The translations under genes were made by a program, and so were the position numbers. Below, in pieces: positions 1-5,152 of a stretch of DNA of 5,860 nucleotides. The stretch spans positions 1-5,860 of the forward strand of contig JAPOXI010000109.1 in NCBI GenBank assembly GCA_026707185.1. Reading direction: 5' to 3'. Position 1 is the first letter of the stretch. Each line of letters opens with the position of its first letter. The notes below the pieces were generated by a model that saw nothing but the letters and a program-made list of their open reading frames with translations, was not told the origin of the DNA and did not search any database. Source of the stretch: Chloroflexota bacterium (GTDB lineage: Bacteria; Chloroflexota; UBA11872).

Positions 1-31
1 GCGGGTGTTGCGACTGGCGCTGGACTGGTAG
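1..31 (+). CDS. hpnC: C-terminal end of upstream gene, probably squalene synthase-like HpnC
   Basis: An open frame enters from the left edge (codons from base 2) and encodes RVLRLALDW followed by TAG at 29-31, only 3 nt before the hpnD ATG. The basic/leucine-rich tail resembles the C-terminal helix of squalene-synthase-like proteins. HpnC nearly always sits directly upstream of HpnD in hpnCDE clusters, where it converts presqualene diphosphate to hydroxysqualene. Nine residues cannot prove identity, so the assignment rests mostly on the order hpnC-hpnD-hpnE. The tight spacing shows that it belongs to the same operon. Confidence 0.5.
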   Translation, partial: RVLRLALDW

Positions 32-34
32 CGG

Positions 35-871
35 ATGGACGCGGCCGCGGCCTACACCCACTGCGAGCACATCACGCGCACCCAGGCCGGCAACTTCTAC
101 TGGGGCATCCGCCTGCTGCCCGGGCCGAAGCGGCGAGCGCTCTGCGCGGTGTATGCGCTGGCGCGCGAGATCGACGACATCGGCGACGGCGACCTGCCAA
201 CCGAGGCCAAGGCGATGGCGCTGGGCGAGGCGCGTGAACGGCTCGGGGGCATCGGCCCGGACGCGGACGAACCGGTGCTGGCCGCCCTCGGGCACGCGTC
301 GCGGCACCTACCCATTCCGCTGTCGGCCTTCGGCGAGTTGATCGACGGCGTGGAGATGGACGTGCGCGGCACGACCTACGAGACGTTTGACGACCTGGTG
401 GTGTATTGCCGCCGGGTGGCGGGCACCATCGGCCGGCTGTCGCTGGGCGTGTTCGGCGCCGAGAACATGCAGCGCGCGTCCCCCCTGGCCGACGCCCTGG
501 GCGTGGCGCTGCAACTCACCAACATCCTGCGTGACGTGCGGGAGGACTTTCAGAACGGCCGCATCTACCTCCCGCGGGAGGACCTGCGCCGTTTCGACTG
601 CACGCTGGACCCTGACGCTCCACCCGCCCCCAGATTTCCGGAAATGATTCGCTTCCAGACCAGCCGCGCCGGCGAGTGGTTCGACGAGGGCCTGCGGCTG
701 CGGCCGATGCTGGACCCGCGCAGTTCCGCCTGCGCCGGTGCGATGGCGGGCATCTACCGGCGCCTGTTGCGGCGCATCGAACGCGACCCGGCTGCAGTCT
801 TGCGGGGCCGGGTGGCGCTGCCGGCCTGGGAGAAGGCGCTTGTCGCCGCACAAAGTCTGGCGGGCGGGTGA
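35..871 (+). CDS. hpnD: Presqualene diphosphate synthase HpnD
   Basis: The product is 278 residues, normal for HpnD. It is a trans-isoprenyl diphosphate synthase of the squalene/phytoene synthase family, expected to condense two farnesyl diphosphates head-to-head into presqualene diphosphate. Both Mg-diphosphate binding motifs are visible. The first aspartate-rich motif is EIDDIGD (Asp47, Asp48, Asp51). The second is LTNILRDVRED (Asp167, Asp171), followed by the family signature GRIYLPREDL. The block YCRRVAGTIGRLSLGVFG near residues 125-140 is also typical. The ATG at 35 lies 3 nt after the preceding stop with no strong Shine-Dalgarno, consistent with translational coupling. The stop overlaps the hpnE GTG by 4 nt. 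Phytoene synthase is the main alternative for the fold, but hpnE and shc directly downstream make HpnD much more likely. No key residue appears missing. Confidence 0.95.
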   Translation: MDAAAAYTHCEHITRTQAGNFYWGIRLLPGPKRRALCAVYALAREIDDIGDGDLPTEAKAMALGEARERLGGIGPDADEPVLAALGHASRHLPIPLSAFGELIDGVEMDVRGTTYETFDDLVVYCRRVAGTIGRLSLGVFGAENMQRASPLADALGVALQLTNILRDVREDFQNGRIYLPREDLRRFDCTLDPDAPPAPRFPEMIRFQTSRAGEWFDEGLRLRPMLDPRSSACAGAMAGIYRRLLRRIERDPAAVLRGRVALPAWEKALVAAQSLAGG

Positions 872-2220
872 GCGGCTCGTCCGTAGTCGTGGCCGGCGGC
901 GGGCTGGCTGGTATCAGCGCGGCCCTGGCGCTGGCCGACGCGGGCCTGCGGGTCACGCTGCTGGAAGCGCGCGGACGCCTGGGCGGGGCCACCTACTCGT
1001 TTCAGCGCGACGGGCTCTGGCTCGACAACGGCCAGCATGTCTTTCTGCGTTGCTGCACGGCGTACCGGGATTTCATGGACCGAATCGGCTCCGGTGACCT
1101 GGTGACCCTCCAGCGGCGGCTGGACATTCCCGTCATTCACCCTGAACGCGGCGTCAGCCGCCTTGCGCGTTCTGACTTGCCCGCACCCCTGCACTTGAGC
1201 CGCAGCCTGGCGGCCTACCGGCACCTGGGCCGACTGGACAAGCTGCGGGTCGTGCGCTCGGCGGCGGCGCTGGCGCGGCTGGACCTGGGCGACCGGAGCC
1301 TGGATGCGCAGACGTTCGGCCGTTGGTTACAGAGCTACGGCGTTTCGTCGCGGGCGCTCGAATCGTTCTGGGACCTAATCGTTCTTCCCACGCTGAATCT
1401 GCCCTCTGACGAGGCCTCGCTCTGGCAGAGCGCCATGGTGTTCCAGGTCGGGCTGCTGACCAGCGGGCCCGCCGCCGATCTCGGTTACACAACCGTGCCG
1501 CTCGGCGAAGCGCACGGTGTCCGCGCCATGGCGGCCCTGAAGGCCACGGGGGTCGACGTTCGACTTCACAGCGCGATATCGGGCGTTGAGCGATCGGCCG
1601 CCGACGGTGTTCAGGTGTGCGTCGGCGCGCAGCAGATCCCGGCGTCGGCCCTGATCCTGGCCGTGCCGCACGAACAGGCCGCGCAACTGGTTCCGGCGGA
1701 CGTTCACGCGAACGCCGAGGGCTTTAAGGATCTTGGGCACAGCCCGATCGTCAACCTGCACGTGATTTACGACCGGCGGGTCATGGATCACGCGTTTGCG
1801 GCCGGCGTGGGCACGCCGGTGCAGTGGGTGTTTGACCGCAGCGCCGCGGCGGGCTTGACTATGGGCCAGTGTCTGGCCGTTTCGCTTTCGGGCGCCACGG
1901 CGTACGCCGCGCGCCCGACGGAGGAGTTGCGCGCGATGTTCCTTCCCGAACTCGCGCGGCTATTCCCCAAGGCCGCCGAAGCGCGCGTGACCGCGTTCTA
2001 TGTCACTCGGGAACACCGCGCCACCTTCCGACCGTCCCCCGGCACACTGCGGCTGCGGCCGCGCTCAACCACATCCGACCCGCGCATCGCGCTGGCCGGG
2101 GCGTGGACCGATACCGGCTGGCCCGCCACGATGGAGGGGGCGGTGCGCAGCGGTCGCCAGGCGGCCCGTAGCGTGCTGCTGGCCCTCGGCCGCGAACGGG
2201 ACCTACCGACGGCCGCATGA
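868..2220 (+). CDS. hpnE: Hydroxysqualene dehydroxylase HpnE (FAD-dependent)
   Basis: The product is 450 residues, a flavoprotein of the amine oxidase/phytoene desaturase-like superfamily that reduces hydroxysqualene to squalene. The GTG at 868 is chosen as start. It gives an N-terminus leading straight into a Rossmann FAD motif (VVVAGGGLAG, Gly10/Gly12/Gly15) with the ribose-binding Glu33 in LLEARGRLGGATYSF, and it overlaps the hpnD stop as GTGA. The open frame extends back to 676, but those 64 residues overlap hpnD out of frame and look like random Ala/Arg/Pro-rich shadow. The block DNGQHVFLRCCTAYRDF (about residues 53-69) and the C-terminal FAD-contact block GWPATMEGAVRSGRQAA (about 417-433) are HpnE hallmarks. 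The stop overlaps the shc ATG (ATGA). A carotenoid desaturase is the main structural alternative, unlikely in this operon. Confidence 0.94.
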   Translation: MSGSSVVVAGGGLAGISAALALADAGLRVTLLEARGRLGGATYSFQRDGLWLDNGQHVFLRCCTAYRDFMDRIGSGDLVTLQRRLDIPVIHPERGVSRLARSDLPAPLHLSRSLAAYRHLGRLDKLRVVRSAAALARLDLGDRSLDAQTFGRWLQSYGVSSRALESFWDLIVLPTLNLPSDEASLWQSAMVFQVGLLTSGPAADLGYTTVPLGEAHGVRAMAALKATGVDVRLHSAISGVERSAADGVQVCVGAQQIPASALILAVPHEQAAQLVPADVHANAEGFKDLGHSPIVNLHVIYDRRVMDHAFAAGVGTPVQWVFDRSAAAGLTMGQCLAVSLSGATAYAARPTEELRAMFLPELARLFPKAAEARVTAFYVTREHRATFRPSPGTLRLRPRSTTSDPRIALAGAWTDTGWPATMEGAVRSGRQAARSVLLALGRERDLPTAA

Positions 2221-4112
2221 GCGTTGAAGTCTCCGCGCGTCCAAACGCGCTGGCCAACGCCATCGAACGGGCTCGTCGCCACCTCATTGGCCTGCAGCAC
2301 CCCGAGGGCTGGTGGAAGGGCGAGCTGGAGAGCAACGTCACCATTGAGGCCGAGGACCTGTTCCTGCGCCGTTACTTGGGCATTCTGGATGCCGGCACGA
2401 CCGAGCGAACTGCACGCTGGATTCGCTCGCGTCGACAGCCCGACGGGACCTGGGCCAACTTCCACGGCGGTCCGCCCGACCTCCACACCACCACCGAGGC
2501 CTACGTCGCGCTGCGGCTGGCCGGCGACCAGCCCGACGACGCGCTCATGCAGCAGACCGCCGCCTGGATCCGGGAGCAGGGCGGCGTGGAGGCGACTCGC
2601 ACCTTCACCCGCTTCTGGTTTGCGCTCAACGGCTGGTGGTCCTGGGACGACGTACCGGCCATGCCGCCGGAGGTCATGCTGCTCCCGCCCTGGTGGCCGC
2701 TGAACATTTACGACTTCGCCTGCTGGGCACGGCAGACCTACGTAGCGTTGACGATTGTCCGCTCCCATCAGCCCGTGTGTCCCGCGCCGTTTCCGATCGA
2801 CGAACTACGTACGCATCGCAGGCCGTCGATGGACCAATCACTCCTGACCTGGGCGGGGATCTTCAACCAGGTCGACCGATTGCTCCGCTGGTACCAGAAG
2901 CGTCCGATTGGCTGGTTGCGCAAAGCGGCGCTGAGCCGCGCGGAAGCCTGGATCGTGCGACGACAGGAGCGTGACGGATCCTGGGGCGGCATCCAGCCGG
3001 CGTGGGTCAACTCGATCATTGCGCTGACGCTGCGCGGCTATGCGCTGGACCACCCGATGATCGCGCGCGCCCTGGATGGCCTTGACACGTTCACCATTGA
3101 CGATGGACATACGCGTCGTGTGGAAGCCTGCCAGTCACCGGTGTGGGATACGGCGATGGCCATCGAGGCGCTCACCGACTCCGGCACGCCGGGCGACGAT
3201 GCCCGCCTCATTCAAGCGGCGGACTGGCTGCTGGATCAGGAAGTCCGCGTGAAAGGCGACTGGAGCGTCCGGCGCCCCCACCTCGCGCCGGCGGGCTGGG
3301 CCTTCGAGTTCGCCAACGACAACTATCCCGACGTGGACGACACCGCCGAAGTCGGGCTGGCGCTACGGCGAGTCGACCATCCCGATCCCGACCGTGTCGA
3401 CGCCGCGCTGGTCCGCGCGCGCGGCTGGCTGGAAGGCATGCAGTCGCGCAACGGCGGCTGGGGCGCGTTTGACGCCGATAACACCAACACGCTGTGCCGC
3501 CAGCCTTCGTTCCGCGACTTCGGCGAAGTGATCGACCCGCCCTCGGCCGACGTCACCGCCCGCGCCCTGCACTTCCTCGCACAAGAGGACGCCTTGAACA
3601 CCGAACTGGCGCGACGAGGCCTGGCCTGGCTGCGTGCGGAGCAGGAAACCGACGGCTCCTGGTTCGGCCGCTGGGGCGCCAACCACATCTACGGGATGAG
3701 TGTGGTGGTTCCCGCGCTGGTCGCTGCGGGAACGCCGACAAGCGATCCGGCGCTCCGTCGCGCCGTGGCCTGGCTGGAGGCTCACCAGAACGCCGACGGC
3801 GGCTGGGGCGAGGATCTACGTTCGTACAGCGACCCGGCCTGGATCGGTCGCGGCGCCAGCACCGCCTCCCAGACGGCCTGGGCCTTGCTGGCCCTGCTGG
3901 AGGCGGACGACAAGTCGCCAGCTGTCCAACTGGGCATTGAGTACCTGGTTCGCACCCAACGCGAAGACGGCAACTGGGACGAAGACCTCTACACCGGCAC
4001 CGGCTTCCCGGGCGCCTTCTACATCAACTATCACCTCTATCGGCTGTTGTTTCCATTGATGGCACTCGGGCGGTACGCCAGGAAAGTGGGGCGGGACGAG
4101 GACGGTATGTGA
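2217..4112 (+). CDS. shc: Squalene-hopene cyclase (HpnF)
   Basis: The product is 631 residues, the usual family size. This monotopic membrane enzyme cyclises squalene to hop-22(29)-ene/hopanol. The catalytic acid motif DVDD lies at residues 372-375 within NYPDVDDTAEVGLAL; the Asp374-Asp375 pair corresponds to Asp376/Asp377 of the Alicyclobacillus enzyme as I recall its numbering. At least seven QW-type repeats (Q/E...G.W) are visible, including QHPEGWW, QPDGTW, QERDGSW, QSRNGGW, EQETDGSW, HQNADGGW and QREDGNW. Active-site aromatics match: Trp170 (ACWAR), Trp310 (SPVWDT), Trp486 and Tyr492 (RWGANHIY), Phe597 and Phe601 (GFPGAFYINYHLY). Residue 418 is Phe (GAFDADN) where the Alicyclobacillus protein has Tyr420, a natural variation as far as I know. 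No signal peptide is expected or seen. Its ATG overlaps the hpnE stop. An oxidosqualene cyclase is disfavoured by DVDD rather than a VxDCT-type motif. Confidence 0.97.
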   Translation: MSVEVSARPNALANAIERARRHLIGLQHPEGWWKGELESNVTIEAEDLFLRRYLGILDAGTTERTARWIRSRRQPDGTWANFHGGPPDLHTTTEAYVALRLAGDQPDDALMQQTAAWIREQGGVEATRTFTRFWFALNGWWSWDDVPAMPPEVMLLPPWWPLNIYDFACWARQTYVALTIVRSHQPVCPAPFPIDELRTHRRPSMDQSLLTWAGIFNQVDRLLRWYQKRPIGWLRKAALSRAEAWIVRRQERDGSWGGIQPAWVNSIIALTLRGYALDHPMIARALDGLDTFTIDDGHTRRVEACQSPVWDTAMAIEALTDSGTPGDDARLIQAADWLLDQEVRVKGDWSVRRPHLAPAGWAFEFANDNYPDVDDTAEVGLALRRVDHPDPDRVDAALVRARGWLEGMQSRNGGWGAFDADNTNTLCRQPSFRDFGEVIDPPSADVTARALHFLAQEDALNTELARRGLAWLRAEQETDGSWFGRWGANHIYGMSVVVPALVAAGTPTSDPALRRAVAWLEAHQNADGGWGEDLRSYSDPAWIGRGASTASQTAWALLALLEADDKSPAVQLGIEYLVRTQREDGNWDEDLYTGTGFPGAFYINYHLYRLLFPLMALGRYARKVGRDEDGM

Positions 4113-4170
4113 CAGCATCACCGCGCCGGGGTCCCAGTCCAGAGATCAAGTTGGGGTAGCGAAGCGCCCG

Positions 4171-4176
4171 TAAGCT
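4171..4176 (+). promoter_or_regulatory. Candidate -10 hexamer for the HTH gene (leaderless start)
   Basis: TAAGCT fits the TAnnnT minimum of a sigma70-type -10 element and ends exactly 6 nt before the ATG at 4183, so transcription would begin at or next to the start codon. There is no Shine-Dalgarno before this ATG. No good -35 lies at 16-18 nt; TTGGGG at 4151-4156 is only 14 nt away. The call depends on the same 6-nt arrangement recurring before the antitoxin gene. The rest of the 70-nt gap after shc contains no T-tract hairpin, so read-through from the hopanoid operon is also possible. Confidence 0.35.
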
Positions 4177-4182
4177 AGTGGC

Positions 4183-4473
4183 ATGAGCAACGTTCAATCC
4201 CTGCACACCAGGTGGCTGCGCGATCCCGCCTATCGAGAGGCCTATGCTGAACTCGCGCCAGGATTCCGGCTTGCCCGGACCCTGATCGAGGTGCGTACCA
4301 ACGCCGGGCTGACTCAGGCGCAAATGGCCGAACGCATGCAGACCACCCAGTCGGTCGTGGCCCGCCTCGAAAGCGGTCGCGCGCACCCGTCCACCCGCAC
4401 GCTCGAGAAGTTCGCCCAGGCCGCCGGGCTCCGACTCAAGATCAGCTTCGAGCCGATCAAGGAGATGGCCTAA
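4183..4473 (+). CDS. XRE-family HTH regulator, HigA-like orphan antitoxin type
   Basis: The product is 96 residues. A short N-terminal lead (LHTRWLRDPAYREAYAEL) precedes a Cro/C1-type helix-turn-helix at about residues 31-85. The HTH reads TLIEVRTNAGLTQAQMAERM, then the recognition-helix segment TQSVVARLESGRAHPS, and ends in LRLKISFEP. This layout, with a WL.DP.YR..Y lead before the HTH, is typical of antitoxins that follow a RelE/HigB-type toxin gene and repress their own promoter. Here no such toxin is present: shc ends 70 nt upstream and a MazF-type pair follows. It may be an orphan antitoxin, a leftover of a decayed pair, or a regulator of the adjacent module. Sampled GC (about 65-68%) resembles the hopanoid genes, so composition does not mark recent transfer. 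The DNA-binding fold is secure; the biological role is inferred. Confidence 0.85.
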   Translation: MSNVQSLHTRWLRDPAYREAYAELAPGFRLARTLIEVRTNAGLTQAQMAERMQTTQSVVARLESGRAHPSTRTLEKFAQAAGLRLKISFEPIKEMA

Positions 4474-4510
4474 TCGAGACGTGCGTGGAATACCGAGGTA
4501 TAATCCTGGT
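4474..4510 (+). promoter_or_regulatory. Promoter of the antitoxin-toxin pair, probable leaderless start
   Basis: A perfect consensus -10, TATAAT, occupies 4499-4504 and is followed by exactly 6 nt before the ATG at 4511, which places the expected transcription start at the start codon itself. A loose -35 candidate is TCGAGA at 4474-4479 (4 of 6 match TTGACA) with a 19-nt spacer, directly after the stop of the HTH gene. No Shine-Dalgarno is present. The region is clearly AT-richer than its surroundings. The pair can therefore be transcribed independently of both the HTH gene and the hopanoid operon. Confidence 0.65.
4490..4501 (+). promoter_or_regulatory. Candidate operator: 5-bp-arm palindrome overlapping the -10
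   Basis: ATACC-GA-GGTAT is an inverted repeat with 5-bp arms around a 2-bp centre. Its right arm runs into the TATAAT -10 box. A further GGTAT copy lies at 4508-4512, spanning the start codon, 11 bp (one helical turn) after the GGTAT at 4497. Ribbon-helix-helix antitoxins usually bind short palindromic or phased direct repeats over their own promoter, so this is a natural autoregulatory site for the antitoxin encoded next. The upstream XRE protein is an alternative binder. The symmetry is seen directly; binding is inference. Confidence 0.45.
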
Positions 4511-4747
4511 ATGAAAACTGCAATTTCGATTCCCGACGATCTGTTCCAGGCCGCGGACGAGTTGGCGAATGAGCTGGGCGTAACTCGCAGCAAGCTCTAC
4601 GCCACCGCCGTTTCCGATTACCTCGCGCGGCGCCGCGACGAACACATCACGGCGCTGCTGGACGAGGTCTATCGTGAGCAGCCGAGTCAGCTGGCGCCCG
4701 AACTGCGCCGCATACAAGGGCGTAGTCTCGCGGCTGACGAGTGGTAG
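4511..4747 (+). CDS. Ribbon-helix-helix (CopG-type) antitoxin of a MazEF-like pair
   Basis: The product is 78 residues. The N-terminus (MKTAISIPDDLFQAADEL) is a classic RHH: a beta strand with alternating DNA-contact residues (about 2-7), helix 1 (about 9-22), the GVTRSKLY turn (23-30), and helix 2 to about residue 40. The charged tail LLDEVYREQ... ending in ADEW is expected to wrap and neutralise the toxin. The ATG at 4511 is preferred over an in-frame GTG at 4481, because the latter adds 10 residues without family resemblance and lies upstream of the TATAAT box. Its stop overlaps the toxin GTG by 7 nt. It probably represses its own promoter through the palindrome beside the -10. GC over 4501-4740 is about 61% by hand count, below sampled hopanoid lines (about 68-77%, though one shc line is 55%), a mild sign of separate origin. 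It is a MazE equivalent by partner, but not the AbrB-fold MazE of E. coli. Confidence 0.88.
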   Translation: MKTAISIPDDLFQAADELANELGVTRSKLYATAVSDYLARRRDEHITALLDEVYREQPSQLAPELRRIQGRSLAADEW

Positions 4748-5085
4748 TCGAGCGGGGCGACATCTGGTGGGCCGAACTGAACGAGCCGCGAGGATCTGAG
4801 CCTGGGTTTCGACGACCCGTGCTCATCGTGCAGGCGGAGGCATTCAACCGTAGCCGGCTTCGAACGGTTCTGGGGCTGGCGCTGACAACAAATCTGCGCC
4901 TTGCCGCTGCTCCCGGGAATGTCCTGCTCTCGGCGTCGGACTCCGGACTCCCCCGACCTTCCGTGGTCAACGTGACGCAACTGGTGACCGTAGACCGCGA
5001 CTATCTCTCGGAACCGGCTGGCCAAGTGCCGCCTCGGTTGATGTCCCGCATTGATGACGGCCTACGAATGGTTCTCGGCCTCTAG
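4741..5085 (+). CDS. mazF: MazF/PemK-family endoribonuclease toxin
   Basis: The product is 114 residues, usual for MazF. It is expected to cleave single-stranded RNA at short sequences when freed from its antitoxin, arresting growth. Family motifs appear in order: ERGDIWWAEL (4-13) forming the first strand, the RRPVLIVQ block (24-31) with the conserved Arg25, the LTTN block (48-51) with the conserved Thr and typical of the catalytic site, and SVVNVTQLVTVDRDYL in the second half. The C-terminal helix ends DGLRMVLGL. The GTG at 4741 is the only good start before the RGDIWW motif. It overlaps the antitoxin stop by 7 nt and lacks a clear Shine-Dalgarno, so translation is probably coupled to the antitoxin, which favours antitoxin excess. 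Catalytic motifs look intact, so an active toxin is likely. The cleavage sequence cannot be read from this. Confidence 0.93.
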   Translation: MVVERGDIWWAELNEPRGSEPGFRRPVLIVQAEAFNRSRLRTVLGLALTTNLRLAAAPGNVLLSASDSGLPRPSVVNVTQLVTVDRDYLSEPAGQVPPRLMSRIDDGLRMVLGL

Positions 5086-5090
5086 GACTC

Positions 5091-5119
5091 TGGACGCCCG
5101 CGTGCTCCCGTCGTAGGTT
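5091..5119 (+). promoter_or_regulatory. Candidate hpnH promoter
   Basis: TGGACG at 5091-5096 (4 of 6 to TTGACA) and TAGGTT at 5114-5119 (TAnnnT form) are separated by exactly 17 nt, 6 nt after the toxin stop. Transcription would begin near 5126 and give a leader of about 27 nt containing GGAAG at 5135-5139, a weak ribosome binding site 13 nt before the hpnH ATG. Such a promoter would free hpnH from toxin-antitoxin transcription. In GC-rich DNA a pair of this quality can arise by chance, so this is a candidate only. Confidence 0.3.
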
Positions 5120-5120
5120 T

Positions 5121-5130
5121 GGCGGCCGCC
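5121..5130. repeat. Perfect 10-bp palindrome in the hpnH leader region
   Basis: GGCGGCCGCC is perfectly self-complementary (it contains a NotI site) and lies one base after the candidate hpnH -10, across the expected transcription start. With no loop it would be a poor hairpin and there is no following T-tract as a terminator would need, though GGTTTTTC occurs at 5145-5152. It could be a dimeric protein site, or chance in GC-rich sequence. Confidence 0.4.
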
Positions 5131-5152
5131 TCTCGGAAGTGAACGGTTTTTC

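Noticed and set aside
308..853. 181-residue open frame on the minus strand within hpnD
   Set aside because: It is opposite conserved hpnD motifs (second aspartate-rich motif and GRIYLP), so it is a codon-bias shadow.
676..867. Upstream extension of hpnE or a fused extra domain
   Set aside because: The region is already coded by hpnD in another frame. The 64 residues are low-complexity Ala/Arg/Pro/Gly and the FAD motif starts naturally after GTG 868.
1998..2768. 256-residue open frame on the minus strand across the hpnE/shc junction
   Set aside because: It is antisense to two well-supported, overlapping genes. Its composition is Gly/Val/Arg/Pro-rich shadow and it shows no motif.
4113..4182. 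Rho-independent terminator or remnant toxin gene after shc
   Set aside because: No stable stem with a T-tract is visible, and 70 nt with no family-like frame cannot hold a RelE/HigB toxin.
4481..4510. GTG at 4481 as the antitoxin start
   Set aside because: It would put the TATAAT box and palindrome inside the coding region and add 10 residues not typical of RHH antitoxins. ATG 4511 begins directly at the RHH strand.
5086..5152. Terminator after mazF using the GGCGGCCGCC palindrome and the later TTTTT
   Set aside because: The palindrome has no loop, and the T-run is 16 nt further on and next to the hpnH start, so it does not form a stem-loop/T-tract unit.
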